The position numbers were made by a program, and so were the translations under genes. Under the pieces are notes generated by a model. It searched no databases, was not told the origin of the DNA, and saw only the letters and a program-made list of their open reading frames with translations. From Beroe ovata (lineage: Eukaryota > Ctenophora > Nuda > Beroida > Beroidae): 29,063 bases of DNA. The number at the start of each line of letters is the position of its first letter. Position 1 is the stretch's first letter. Where the stretch lies: assembly GCA_946803715.1 (NCBI GenBank), contig CAMPET010000237.1:26370-55432 (forward strand), written 5' to 3'. Below are positions 10,850 to 21,453 of the stretch, in pieces.

Positions 10850-13510
10850 ATATGATAGAACATAAATAATCCCAGAATTGAATTCTACGTCAAAAAATAG
10901 GGAACACTCGTTTTCAGAACATCATCTGAGAAAATTGATTTGGTCGCTTTTTGATGCGCCCCATTGATTTTCATGTTTTTGCAGTAACAGTTACCAGGGG
11001 TTTGAAGTCGTGATTTGGGCGTGGTTTCGTGGCAAACATGAACTCTGCATGATCATGAAAAGAGTGCCTACAAGTAGGGTTAGAGTAGGAGAGATGGTTT
11101 GGAGCAAAATAAGTTCTTTATCAGCCACTTAAGTCGCCGTAAAAAAAACATCAAAATCGTGACAGCGGAGTATGGTGTTCACTCATCCACCCCTACGATC
11201 CAAAATACGGGAAAAACTTTTTGTCAAATTCTTATGCAAATATTATCGTTTTCTATGTATTTTTTGGACGCTGAATCGATTTCCGGTCGAATTTCGGCCC
11301 TATCTTGCTTCCATTATGAGGTGTCTGTCATGTGACTTCAGTACTCACATCTTACGAGGAATGAGAGATTTCACCTGTATCCCAATGGTTTAGCTTGAAA
11401 ACTCCTCCAGATTCGAATTATACGTCGAAAAGTAGGCTGGGAACACCTATTTCTAATATGTTTTCTGCAAAATTAAACCGGCCGTTTTTTGGTGTGTCCC
11501 ATTGATTTTCACGTTTTTGTAGTGTTTGCTTCCCATGGGAGAGATATCGTCATTTGGGCGTGGTTTCACGGCAAGTATGAACTCTACATGATCGTAACGA
11601 GGATTGATATTTGTAGTATGAGAGTAGGAGAGATGATTTGGTGGAAAAGTAGTGTCGTAAGTGCCGGTCAAGACTCCATAAGAGACCTTCAAAAATGAAG
11701 TAGAAAAGTGTGGAGTCATTCACTTATATTTCAACCGATACTCAGATCAGAAATTCGCAGGAAAATTTCTATCCCACATTCAAGCAAATGACGTATTATC
11801 CAACGTATTTTTCGACGCTGAATCGATTCCTGATGAAATTTTGGGCCTATCTCGCTACCCTGATTAGCTGTTCGTCATTTGACTTCGAACCTTACAATTG
11901 AGAAGAAATTAAAATTTTGTCCAATTTCCCGATGAGCTAGCCCCGAAATTTCTTCAGATTCGAATTCTACGTCAAAAAATAGGCCAGGAACATTATTTTT
12001 CAGTGTGTCATATGCAAAAATGTTTTTGGCCTATATGTGTGTCCCATTGATTTTCGCGTTTTTGTAGTGTTTGCTTCCCAAGGGAGAGAAATCGTTATTT
12101 GGGCGTGGTTTCACGGCAAGTATGAACTCTACATGATCGTAACGAGGATTGATATTTGTAGTATGAGAGTAGGAGAGATGATTTGGTGGAAAATTAGTGT
12201 CGTAAGTGCCGGTCAAGACTCCATAAGAGACCTTCAAAAATGGAGTAAAAAAGTGTGGAGTCGTTCACTTATATTTCAACCGATACTCTAGTCAGAAATT
12301 CGCAGAAAAATTTTTATCCCACATTCAAGCAAATACCGTTATTTCCTACGTATTTTTGGACGCTGAATCGATTCCTGATGGAATTTTGGACCTATCTCGC
12401 TTCCCTGATGAGCTATTGGTCATTTGACTTCGAACCTTGCCTTTGAGAAGAAATTAGAATTTCGTCCAATTTCCAAATGAGCTAGCTCCGAAATTCCTTC
12501 AGATTCGAATTCTACGTCAAAAAATAGGCCAGGAACACTCTTTTTCAGTATGTCATATGCAAAAAATTTTTTGGCCTATTTGTGTGTCCCATTGATTTTT
12601 GCGTTTTTGTAGTGTTTGCTTCCCAAGGGAGAGAAATCGTTATTTGGGCGTGGTTTCACGGCAAGTATGAACTCTACATGATCGTAACGAGTGTTGATAT
12701 TTGTAGTGTGATAGTAGGAGAGATGATTTGGTGGAAAATTAGTGTCGTGAGTGCCAGTAAAGACTCCATAAGGGACCTTCAAAAATGGAGTAGAAAAGTG
12801 TGAAGTCGTTCACTTATATTTCAACTGATACTCAGATTAGAAATTCGCAGAAAAATTTTTTGTCGGATTTTTACACAAATGACATGTATTCCTAGGTATT
12901 TTTGGACGCTGAATCGATTCCTGATCGAATTTTGGACTTATCTTGCTTTCCTGATGAGCTATCTGTCATGTGACTTTTGCCATCAAATCTGAGAAGGAAT
13001 TAGAAATTACCCCAATTTCCCGATGAACTAGCTCAAAAATGACCCTGGAATTGAGTTCTACGTCAAAAAATAGGCAGGGAACATTCGTTTGCAGAACGTC
13101 TTCTGAGAAAATTGATTTGGTCGCTTTTTGGTGCGTCCCATTGATTTTCATGTTTTTGCAGTTTCTGTTACCAGGGGTTTGAAGTCGTGATTTGGGCGTT
13201 GTTTCGTGGCAAGCATGAACTCTGCATGATCATAAAAAGAGTGCCTACAAGTAGGGAAGGAGTAGGAGAGATGGTTTGGAGCAAAAAAAGTTCTTTATCT
13301 GCCACTTAAGTCGCCGTAACAAGCCATCAAAATCGTGACAGCGGAGTGTGGTATTCACTCATCTACCCCTACGATCCAAAATACGGGAAAAACTTTTTGT
13401 CCAATTTTTCTGCAAATATGATCATTTCCTCAGTATTTTTCGACGCTGAATCGATTCCCGGTCGAATTTTGGGCCCATCTCGCCTCCCTGAGGCGCTATT
13501 TGCAATGACG
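10850..13510. repeat. Five-copy ~540-bp tandem array, order A-B-B-B-A
   Basis: An anchor, CCATTGATTT, recurs at 10961, 11499, 12044, 12589 and 13138, giving periods of 538, 545, 545 and 549. Each unit also repeats GAATTCTACGTC-AAAAATAGG, TTTGGGCGTGGTTT, GTAGGAGAGATG and GGACGCTGAATCGATTCC blocks. The first and fifth copies share a variant (for example CAGGGGTTTGAAGTCGTG and TTCTTTATC) that differs from copies two to four (GGGAGAGA-ATCGT and GTGTCGTAAGTG or close). There is no long open frame conserved across copies. It sits wholly inside the 8.1-kb intron. Confidence 0.9.
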
Positions 13511-14417
13511 CATCGCTGAAGAGCTTCAATTGAACCTTGGTGCTGCGTGTTTGGGACTCAATAACGGATGGAATTTGAAGTTTAGACGTCTCCCTTTCAC
13601 CGCGATTTGTGATCACACTTTTCTCTCCGTATCTTCTTTCCTCTCTATTTTTCCCGGTACTGCTACCCTCTTCTCCCTCTATATAGACAAAGCCGTTCAT
13701 TGCAGATCTAGACGGCAAAGTGTGATAGACATACAAATGTAACACACTTTTTGGAAAATGTCGTTCTTTTTTCAGATAATCTGCTGTAAATCTATCCGTG
13801 GCATTCAGCTCGTGTAACATCAGGAACATGTCGTCGGAAGGGAGAAAACAAAAACCAGAAAAAACACACACTTCATCGCATCGTCATCAACTAGGTTCGA
13901 GCCTAGGGATGGAATTCTTCGGTCAAAAATATGTCCAAGCCCGAGAGAAAGAAGTATGGAGAGAGTTTTTCGTTTTCTTTTCACACCTAATTTCCAATTT
14001 TCTCCCTCAACCCCAAGGGAAGATATATATCCGTGCCAAGCAGGCACTATCATAGCAAACGTTGATTGGTAGTTGGACAGTTGGTACGTATATATCAGAT
14101 CTGGATGTGATGATTGATGATATGTATCTGAAATTTGATGGGAGATCAGATAGACAGCTCCAATTTCTATCACGAAAGTATTTCAGAACTGCTCGCGGTT
14201 TTTCGTCCTTCTCTTCCGGACTGTCGAATTGTCATGACAGCATGACACGTGACACTTGAGTGTCAATCTTTTGGAGACTGCGATAAGACTTGGGTTATAA
14301 TCTCGCCACACCACGCGAAATTGATATGATCGCAAGTTGTCATATATCACGTGATGATGGTGAACAAAACATCGTACTTGACGTGTGATTGGCTGCGAGA
14401 TTTCCCATGCTGGGCTC

Positions 14418-14447
14418 TGATTGGCTGGTGTAAACCACGTGATCAGA
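14418..14447 (+). promoter_or_regulatory. ATTGG-N11-CACGTG composite site
   Basis: TGATTGG is joined to CACGTGATCAGA by the fixed 11-bp spacer CTGGTGTAAAC. This 30-mer matches the site at 24974-25003 at 26 of 30 positions. A second ATTGG (14388-14392) and another CACGTG (14348-14353) lie close by. It sits in the 8.1-kb intron. Confidence 0.45.
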
Positions 14448-14563
14448 ACAGCTTGTGTCAAATTAACAATCACACACAGGAGAATCCGCACAAGTGCGCT
14501 CAACGCCTCACTCCAGAGTGATAGATCAGGGAAAATTGTTCCCAGATTAAGATCCGGTCAGTT

Positions 14564-14617
14564 TGTGTGTGTGTGTGTGTGTGTGTGTGGGTGTGTGTTT
14601 GTGTGTGGGTGTGTGTT
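14564..14617. repeat. (GT)n microsatellite
   Basis: About 54 bp of GT with GGG and TTT interruptions. Intronic. Confidence 0.95.
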
Positions 14618-14709
14618 TACTGTTGAGAGATACTTCACAAAACCGAGTATAGTTCCTATATTATCATGGGCGCAAGAACATCATGACGATCTCTCACAGC
14701 TGGTAAAAA

Positions 14710-14762
14710 CACGTGTCACGTGACCGCACACGAACACGTGACAAAGAAGTGTTAGTCACGTG
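14710..14762. promoter_or_regulatory. Cluster of four CACGTG E-boxes
   Basis: CACGTG begins at 14710, 14717, 14735 and 14757, four palindromic E-boxes in 53 bp. Three are followed by AC or AT as CACGTGAC-type cores. They lie in the large intron. Confidence 0.45.
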
Positions 14763-15568
14763 ACAGAGAGTTTCACGGGGGGCGGGGATAGCACAGAATA
14801 TGCGTTGAGAGCACGCGGTCAACGATCTCTGCTGAAAGTGAGAGGGAGTGGGGGAACATAATACTCATCCTTTCAACGGTACAGAGAAATTCTCTGTCAC
14901 ATGGTCGAAAATTATGGGATTTAAGCATGTGTGTGTGTGTCAGTGCATCAGCGACAAGAATTTGAATTTATCAAACCAAAAAAGTAGATTTGCAGGTCTA
15001 GAAATAGAATCCAGGTCTATATATATTTTCAAAAATATATCACGTATTGAGTGTATGTGGAATAAGTTTTGTGTATGCACGATGTGAGAGTTAGTATGGA
15101 TCTTGAAAATTGGGCTGGAATTCACAGCTGTGCACATTTTTCGTCGGTTTGTGAAGCGCCAGTGTGTAAGCGAGAGGAATTATCGAGCACGAAACAGGAA
15201 TTTTGACGCGAAAAGAAAATTATTTTCGCCGTGGATTTTTTCAGCATTAATTTAGCACTTTCAGAGAGAACCCAGAATTCTAACTAACGCGACAATTATC
15301 AGAACAACAAATTCTCGGCATGATTAAAGGCAGGATTCACCATTCATCCGTGCCTAACCCGAAAATCCTGACGTTAACACAGCTCTTGTTAACACAATAT
15401 ATTATACCTCTGTCAACTATTATATGTTATACAGTCGTCCAATATATACGACATCAAAATGTTATTCTCCCTGTTAAACCCCTTCCTTTCACGGCATCAT
15501 GAGCACACTATAACATAAACCCTAATTCAACACCAAATCTATAAACAGTGCGCGCGCTGTGACACTGC

Positions 15569-15599
15569 GTAACTATGGTAACACTGTGACCATGGCAAC
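15569..15599. promoter_or_regulatory. Two tandem X-box palindromes
   Basis: GTAACTATGGTAAC (15569-15582) and GTGACCATGGCAAC (15586-15599) are two X-box-like palindromes with starts 17 bp apart. RFX proteins bind such sites as dimers (established). Paired use here is inferred. They lie in the 8.1-kb intron, in a relatively CpG-containing patch with CGCGCGC just upstream. Confidence 0.4.
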
Positions 15600-15939
15600 A
15601 AGATGCTGGAGTCTACATGTCACCACGTAAAGACGGGAATCCTGGCCTTTGCCCGGGTGAGGCCGTGCCGAAGAGGGAAGGGAAGGAGGGGATACGGGAA
15701 GGAAATGTTGAATTTATAATCGAGGATTTAAAAAGGGGGGTGAAATGCTGTGTTATATTATAGCTAACTTGTATTTGTCACTCCTTTCCTCAAGAAGGGA
15801 AGGAAATGTGTGTTGTGACAGCCTAGTCAAGTGTGTCAGAGAACTATTAACTCTTCAAGAGTGAGTCTGAGTGACGCGCGCATGCAATCACGGTAATTCG
15901 GAGTGGCGCGCAAATACCCAGATCAAACACGCTTGGAAA

Positions 15940-15986
15940 CACACACTCACAAAGAAACGCACACATTCACACGCACACACGCACAG
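15940..15986. repeat. Imperfect (CA)n microsatellite
   Basis: CA-rich stretch with frequent CT, CG and AA interruptions, an old degenerate tract. Intronic. Confidence 0.6.
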
Positions 15987-16093
15987 AGTCAAAAACGCAA
16001 ACTCCAAACATGACTTGCACGGTGCACTGGGTCATATGATCATCAAGTGAGCTATGAGGGATCCACCACCGCTGATCGTACCCCCTCTCCCCT

Positions 16094-16137
16094 TGTGTGT
16101 GTGTGTGTGTATGTGTGTTTATGTGTGTGTGTGTGTT
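16094..16137. repeat. (GT)n microsatellite
   Basis: GT run with two AT interruptions and one TT. Intronic. Confidence 0.9.
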
Positions 16138-16529
16138 AAACACACGTTATATTGCTTCCCCCCCCTGTGGTGAAACAACTCTCTTTGTGACGAAGAGGGT
16201 GAGGAGAGCCGGCGACACATCACTCTATTGGTCTTTGATCGGAAACTATGCCAGGATCGACGTGGTAGTGTGTGGCACATGTGTCACAATACATATCATG
16301 GTGTTTAAAGGGGAGGAAAATTAAGTGCTTTGAACCCACAATCTCGCATAGATTTGGCAATGACGGTTAAGTTAACCGGGTTAACATGACACAATCATGT
16401 TTTCAAGTGGAAAACACTGGTCACTGGCCAGGTATTAGGTCTGTTCTCGAGAAATGACATTCGGAACTGAGTGTTTGATACTCATGTGCGGGTTTGATTG
16501 TGAGATATCCGGCGAAGTGATGGCAAGGG

Positions 16530-16694
16530 GAAAGTGGTGTCAAGCGGGAAGTGGTGTCAAGGATACGATAAGTGGTGTCATGGAGGAGAGTGGTGATGAA
16601 AATGATGTCAAGGGCAATGGTGTCAAGATATACGTCATATTCATAAGGGGAGTGGTGTCAAGGAATAATTGTATTGGAGTAAAGTGGTGTCAAG
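16530..16694. repeat. Irregular GTGGTGTCAAG repeats beside the exon 6 donor
   Basis: GTGGTGTCA or close variants recur at about 16534, 16551, 16572, 16617, 16652 and 16684 with uneven spacing. On the gene's strand this is TTGACACCAC, beginning within 10 nt of the exon 6 splice donor. Confidence 0.6.
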
Positions 16695-16701
16695 AGTTTA
16701 C

Positions 16702-16761
16702 CTGAAAGACGGTGTCTCCAACACTGATGGTAGGTGGGCACTGTTGCTCTGATTTCTCTTT
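16702..16761 (-). CDS. Exon 6, short linker exon (residues 328-347)
   Basis: The acceptor GGCCTTTTCCCTCAG precedes AAAGAG, and the donor is TTTCAG|GTAAAC at 16701-16696. The 20 codons read KEKSEQQCPPTISVGDTVFQ in phase 0. The exon lies between introns of 2.8 and 8.1 kb and is supported mainly by its splice sites and frame. The final VGDTVFQ runs naturally into the VNCRGKL of exon 7 as a probable beta-strand or loop entry to the C-terminal domain (inference). A short repeated motif begins immediately beyond its donor. Confidence 0.7.
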
Positions 16762-17447
16762 CTGAGGGAAAAGGCCATGCAAAATCTATTCTTATTTCAG
16801 GCAAAAGCTCATTTCTAACTGACATTTGACCAACTTACCGTTTCAGTTCTGGAAGCAGAAGAATTCTGGACTTTTGAGAAGATACTGTTCGTAATCATGC
16901 TCGGTTTCATGTCCAACATCATATCAGCTACGCTCTGTTGGGGAGGTAGAAATCATCGTCAAAAATTCGTCTTTTCGTTGAGAAATTTCATTTCTTTGAT
17001 CGCGCGCGCTATTTGCAGCATTGAAACGCAGCTATATTATATTGTGAGTGAGCTCAGTAATGATTTTCTCCCGATAGCTATATTTTTTTTTGTTTTTTCA
17101 ACATATATTTTCAACCGCTCTCACTGTTTCACCAATATAGGTGGAAACAAAAGCACCCCCTAAGTAGCTCATTGTTTCACCTCTGCTGCACACCCACTAT
17201 GAGTCCTCCACAAGATAATGGTGGCCATGGAATATACTATTCTCTCAAACATTTCCTCACTACATTTCCCCACGAGCAGGGAAGAGAGAGAGAGGAGAAA
17301 GAAAATAGTTCGCCTGTGTGTGAGTATGAGAAGTTTCCACATCAATAAATACCCTCTTTCCTCTCTCTTGCAGAAAGATTTTCAATGAAATGCAAACTTT
17401 ATTCCCCCTTCTCCATCCCGTCCAACCCAAGACACTTCTCAGTATTA

Positions 17448-17504
17448 TGTGTGTGTGCGTGCGTGTGTGAGTGTGTGTGTGTTTGTTTGTGTGTTTGTGT
17501 GTGT
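17448..17504. repeat. (GT)n microsatellite
   Basis: GT run with CG, GA and TTT interruptions, in the intron between exons 5 and 6. Confidence 0.9.
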
Positions 17505-18398
17505 CTTTCATGGAACTCTAATGAGAGAGATACAACAATGGATATTCTCCGCAAAAATCCTGCCCCGTTCGTCCAATCCCCGAGATTGGGAGTTGAATGT
17601 TGATTGAACGGAATTTTATGAAGGTAAGCGCAATCAAGGTGGTATATTCTTCAAGTAATCTCTGGAAATTCCTCTCAAACTATATTGTTGCCCTATAGTG
17701 TTTAGCAGTTTCCCTACAATTTCTAGTGTAGGGTGGAAACGTATGCAGTGAGACAAAGGTCCACGGGCAAAATGCTTCATCCACAATTTATGCAATTATT
17801 CTCAAATTTCTCCATATTCTGTCCTTTTTCCACACAAAAGCCATGCATAAATAAGGGGACAAAACACCGGGCTTCCCTCTAACAATCCCCCTCCTTTCTT
17901 CCCTCTAAATTTTTGTTATAAGGAATATTTTATTCTTGTGTCTGTCGAGTGCATATCTTCCGCTATACTACTACAAAATTGGAATATTTTCGGAAGAAGA
18001 AGGGTCCAAAAATGAAGTAATTGAATGGTGTGTCCTCTTCAAAAAGCAGGATTTGCCGAATTTTTCTCTCAATTTTTTCGTGATATATATTCAAAGGGGA
18101 CTTACAGCGGACCCTCAGGCTTCCCTAAAACTCCCTCCCGAGCTTGCCTAATAAGTGAAAAGTGGGTGATTCACATTTGGGGAGGTTTTAATGAATGTTT
18201 AGGAACGATTACCCCCCAAAACTCTTACAGTCACGTGTCGGAAATTTGTCATGAAAAATGATGGGGTTGGGCCCATGTTTAGAATGGATCGTTCTGATTG
18301 GTCCCCGAACATGACAGTCATTAACCTGTGTAAAGTATAGGCACGGGTACACATGACGCGACACATTACCGAATTTTCATTGGTTGTCGCACCACGCC

Positions 18399-18441
18399 GT
18401 GTGTGTGTGTGTGTACGTGTGTGTGTGTGTATGTGTGTGTG
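18399..18441. repeat. (GT)n microsatellite
   Basis: GT run with AC and AT interruptions. Confidence 0.9.
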
Positions 18442-18729
18442 AACACGTCAAAAACTTGCAACTTCACCAGCTGTACCCCAAAACATTAAACAAGTTCACG
18501 AGTTATTCTAGCGTTGACCCCGATTAAACCATGCCATGTCCCGTGGATCTTGCACTTCCACCCTCCTTCCCCGATAATACCCCTAATTTCGGATGGGGGG
18601 GATGATTAAGGGGGATGCGGTCAAAATCATCGATTATAACGCGTTTACACCACCTAGATGAGCCCTTAATTAAACTTGTATACAATATTATAATTGATAT
18701 TTAAGCTTGATGAGGCATGCACGGTGTGT

Positions 18730-18764
18730 CACACACACACACACAGACACACACACAGACACAA
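18730..18764. repeat. (CA)n microsatellite
   Basis: CA run with two GA interruptions. Confidence 0.85.
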
Positions 18765-19321
18765 AAACGCACGACCTCTCACTTGGATAATTTGACAAAT
18801 CTGTTCACCGTGATTACTGTGACACCTTTCCGGGGATAGATCGTTCATGACAAGGCTGCAACACATTTTGGTGAGACGGGAAATTTAGGGTGTGCGATCC
18901 TAACCAGTCCCTCGTATTAACGACAGTTAGTGGAAAACAGGTGATATAATATGACACGTAACTTTATGTGTGTGTGCGTGTGTGTCCGTGGCGGGTGGTT
19001 AGGAAGGAATTCTCTTCTTGCACGTGTTCAGACCACGTGCATCGATAGAGGAATTTCTGTACGAAGTTCTTTCAGAATCTGAATAGCAAGGTAATTTCGG
19101 GGGAAGTGTTCCCCGGAAATTCTTCAATAGGATCCGAAATGAAGTAACACAGGAATACAATGCAGTTTTTAATGATTTTCTGTCGCAAAAAAGTGAATTG
19201 GCGCGCTGGGGGAGTGGAGGTTTATTATATTCTGTGATGAACAAACATGGCATCGATTTGGGGTATGAATCGTGGCCACTACTCACCGAAGTGCTAACTG
19301 GACTGAGTCTGTTCTGAGATT

Positions 19322-19369
19322 CACGTGTCAGATCACGTGTCAGTTCACGTGTCAGGTCACGTGTTATGT
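19322..19369. repeat. 12-bp tandem repeat carrying four CACGTG E-boxes
   Basis: The unit CACGTGTCAGNT is repeated with exact 12-bp spacing, so CACGTG starts at 19322, 19334, 19346 and 19358. It lies in the intron between exons 5 and 6. One minus-strand frame reads Thr-Arg-Asp/Glu-Leu repeats, but this is a consequence of the period being a multiple of three and there is no sign of a gene. Confidence 0.6.
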
Positions 19370-19546
19370 TGCGCTTCGTTGTCCCCTTGTTGTCACGGTA
19401 ACAGGGTGGTGTCACAGCGGAGATCTGGGGAGGGATGGCGGGCTGAAACCTGCGTACTCTTTTCTAGGCACACACCGCTCACACAGTCACACACCCAGTT
19501 CTAACTAAACCCAACTCTTACAGCACCCTAGCTAAGTAGAACTAAC

Positions 19547-19627
19547 CTGTGGGATAGGTTTCAAGACTTGACCAGGGATTATCTTCTGGTGGTTGTCAGC
19601 AGATGAAGTAGAAACTCCCAGCAGAGA
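19547..19627 (-). CDS. Exon 5 (residues 301-327)
   Basis: The acceptor CCTATATTTTCAG precedes TCTCTGCTG, and the donor is CCACAG|GTTAGT at 19546-19541. There are 27 codons in phase 0, starting SLLGVSTSSADNHQK and ending IIPGQVLKPIPQ. The first residues extend the helical stretch of exon 4, and the rest looks like a flexible linker. The donor hexamer GTTAGT is the same as that of exon 2. No known motif is recognised. Confidence 0.75.
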
Positions 19628-19734
19628 CTGAAAATATAGGTTCAGAATATTAGGTCTCGATTAGGTGTCGATAAAGTAGGTTTCAATATGAACGCGGATT
19701 GTCTGTCTTGGAAAGCCGTCAGAATGAACACTCA

Positions 19735-20158
19735 GGTTACCGGGTTACCCTAACCGACTTACCCTAATACCGACTTACCCTAATACTGACTTACCCCAAT
19801 ACCGACTCAACCCAATACCGACTTACCCTAACTGACTTACCCTNGACTTACCCTAACACTGACTTACCCTAACACTGACTTACCCTAATATCAACTTACC
19901 CTAATACTGACTTACCCTTACTGACTTACTTTAACTGAATTACCCTAACTGACTTACCCTAACATAACACCGACTTACTCTAATACCGACTTACCCTAAC
20001 ACCGACTTACCCTAATACTGACTAACCCTAATATCGACTTACCCTAACACCGACTTACCCTAATACTGACTTACCCTAACACCGACTTACCCTAATACTG
20101 ACTTACCCTAACACCGACTTACCCTAACAGACTTACCCTAACTGACTTACCCTAACTG
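19735..20158. repeat. Telomere-like minisatellite made of 5' splice-donor units
   Basis: About 26 imperfect units of 14-17 bp have the plus-strand core GACTTACCCTAA with a variable ending. On the gene's strand each unit reads TTAGGGTAAGTC, which contains the telomeric hexamer TTAGGG and the donor consensus AGG|GTAAGT. I count about 23 intact ACTTAC (GTAAGT) copies. The array fills most of the 523-nt intron, and its last plus-strand unit supplies the real donor of exon 4. One ambiguous base (n) lies at about 19845. Confidence 0.85.
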
Positions 20159-20246
20159 AGGAAGCGAGAGAGTGTTGGGAAAGTGCCCGTGCCATGTCAG
20201 AATAACTGTTCAACTTGGACAGCGCCTCCTCAAGTGTTTCGTTCAT
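20151..20246 (-). CDS. Exon 4, amphipathic helix (residues 269-300)
   Basis: The acceptor TTTTCGCAG is followed directly by ATGAACGAAACA, and the donor is GTTAGG|GTAAGT at 20150-20145. The 32 codons begin MNETLEEALSKLNSYSDMAR, with heptad-like hydrophobic spacing predicting an alpha helix, and continue with ALSQHSLASS. The last two codons (Val-Arg) lie in the first unit of the repeat array that fills most of the next intron, so the authentic donor is itself a repeat unit. Choosing the next donor, 14 nt further in, would shift the frame and meet a stop within exon 5. An internal promoter starting at this ATG cannot be excluded, but the phase-0 link to exon 3 favours a coding junction. Confidence 0.75.
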
Positions 20247-21453
20247 CTGCGAAAAGAGAGATAAAATTCACACATGATCTGAGTTCATATTTACAGAGAT
20301 ATCCGGATAGAGATGTATGTCTTGTTTGACACGAAATTTCCTCTGTTGACCAAAGTTTCAAACTGTATGTGGCTAGATAATTGTGCTAAATACCTACCGT
20401 ATGTGTGTTCACGACCCACACTGTACATTATTATCGAGATTACACCTTTTGTACTGCTGTGTTTTGCAGGTGAGAATCTTACACACTTGGCTGCAACTTT
20501 GCAAAGTTTAGTATATCGCAGTAAATCAAAGCGTATTTTGTTGAAGTATACGTAATATTCTGTCGATGGAACCAAAAAAATCTCCATGACAACAATGTCA
20601 ATCCGCGTAATCGAGGCGTGGCCTTCCCCTCCACCGAACATACAGCCGGTGCTATCATTTGCATTCCCTCATTTTAATATCTTCGAGAAATGGAGAGACT
20701 TCACAGTGGAAACCACAAACTCACAGCCAGTTAATTTCATGTCCAATCTGAGTCATATTACTGGCCGCAAATATATATATTTTGGGGAAATTCACGACCC
20801 ATAAATCCATGCAACCATCAGCAAATTGATTCTAGGTATCATAGATTTGGTTACTTCCATGAACTCTATTATAGCAAGGGAATCTTCCAGCGAATTTATC
20901 GATCAGCATGGATCATGGAAATCCTCCCCTCCTCTAGAGGAAATTTCATGAATCGCACCGAAACACATCTCCCCCGAAAGTCGAACACATATATCTCTCA
21001 TCCATGGAACACTGCCGTCTAGTGCCAATTTCGGATACGCACCGCATGTCTGGACACACATTATATCATGACTACCTAACCACATTCGTTAAGTGGAATC
21101 TGTTCGCCGATATATATATCGTGACTACCGAGCCGATACATATATATATATCTATATTATAATCGAGAGAGCATCTTAAAACGTAGANACATGGAGAACA
21201 TGGCTTCATGGGAACTGTTTTTGCGCGTCAACGTATCAGACAGAGCTGGTTAGAATGAGCCGATATGAATCTGATGCGATTGCTCTCCCTCTCCCTCAAT
21301 AATATACTGGAAATTTCCTGCTTTTTGCACTGAGTATCACCTCTCTCACACAAGTGAGACGGGAAAATGAGGTAACCGAGAACAGAGGTGATTAATATAA
21401 TGTCTGGGTATTTCACAGCTGATATCTGTAAATTAGTCCCCAAAACCCGGCCA

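Larger units (their letters stand above)
8575..16701 (-). other. 8.1-kb intron between exons 6 and 7
   Basis: It holds the five-copy array, three GT/CA microsatellites and a degenerate one, a hairpin, several E-box, CCAAT and X-box motifs, and the 32-bp repeat. I looked for extra in-phase exons flanked by good splice sites and found none I would support, though a short exon could be hidden. Confidence 0.55.

Noticed and set aside
11489-12803. A similar ~70-residue open frame in the three B units of the 540-bp array
   Set aside because: The differences I compared between the first two B copies are mostly amino-acid-changing, as expected without coding constraint, and the frame is broken by a one-base length change and a stop in the outer A copies. 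The similarity is inherited from the tandem repeat.
10850-13510. Autonomous transposon
   Set aside because: No transposase or reverse transcriptase frame, no clear terminal inverted repeats or target-site duplications. The tandem arrangement explains the repeats.
13422-13871. 149-codon minus-strand open frame
   Set aside because: It begins by translating a pyrimidine-rich stretch, ends in the last repeat unit, and has no splice sites in phase with the gene. I recognise no motif. A frame of this size can arise by chance in 29 kb.
18999-19415. 138-codon minus-strand frame with Thr-Arg-Asp/Glu-Leu repeats
   Set aside because: The apparent peptide repeat is created by the 12-bp CACGTGTCAGNT tandem array. 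There is no other coding evidence.
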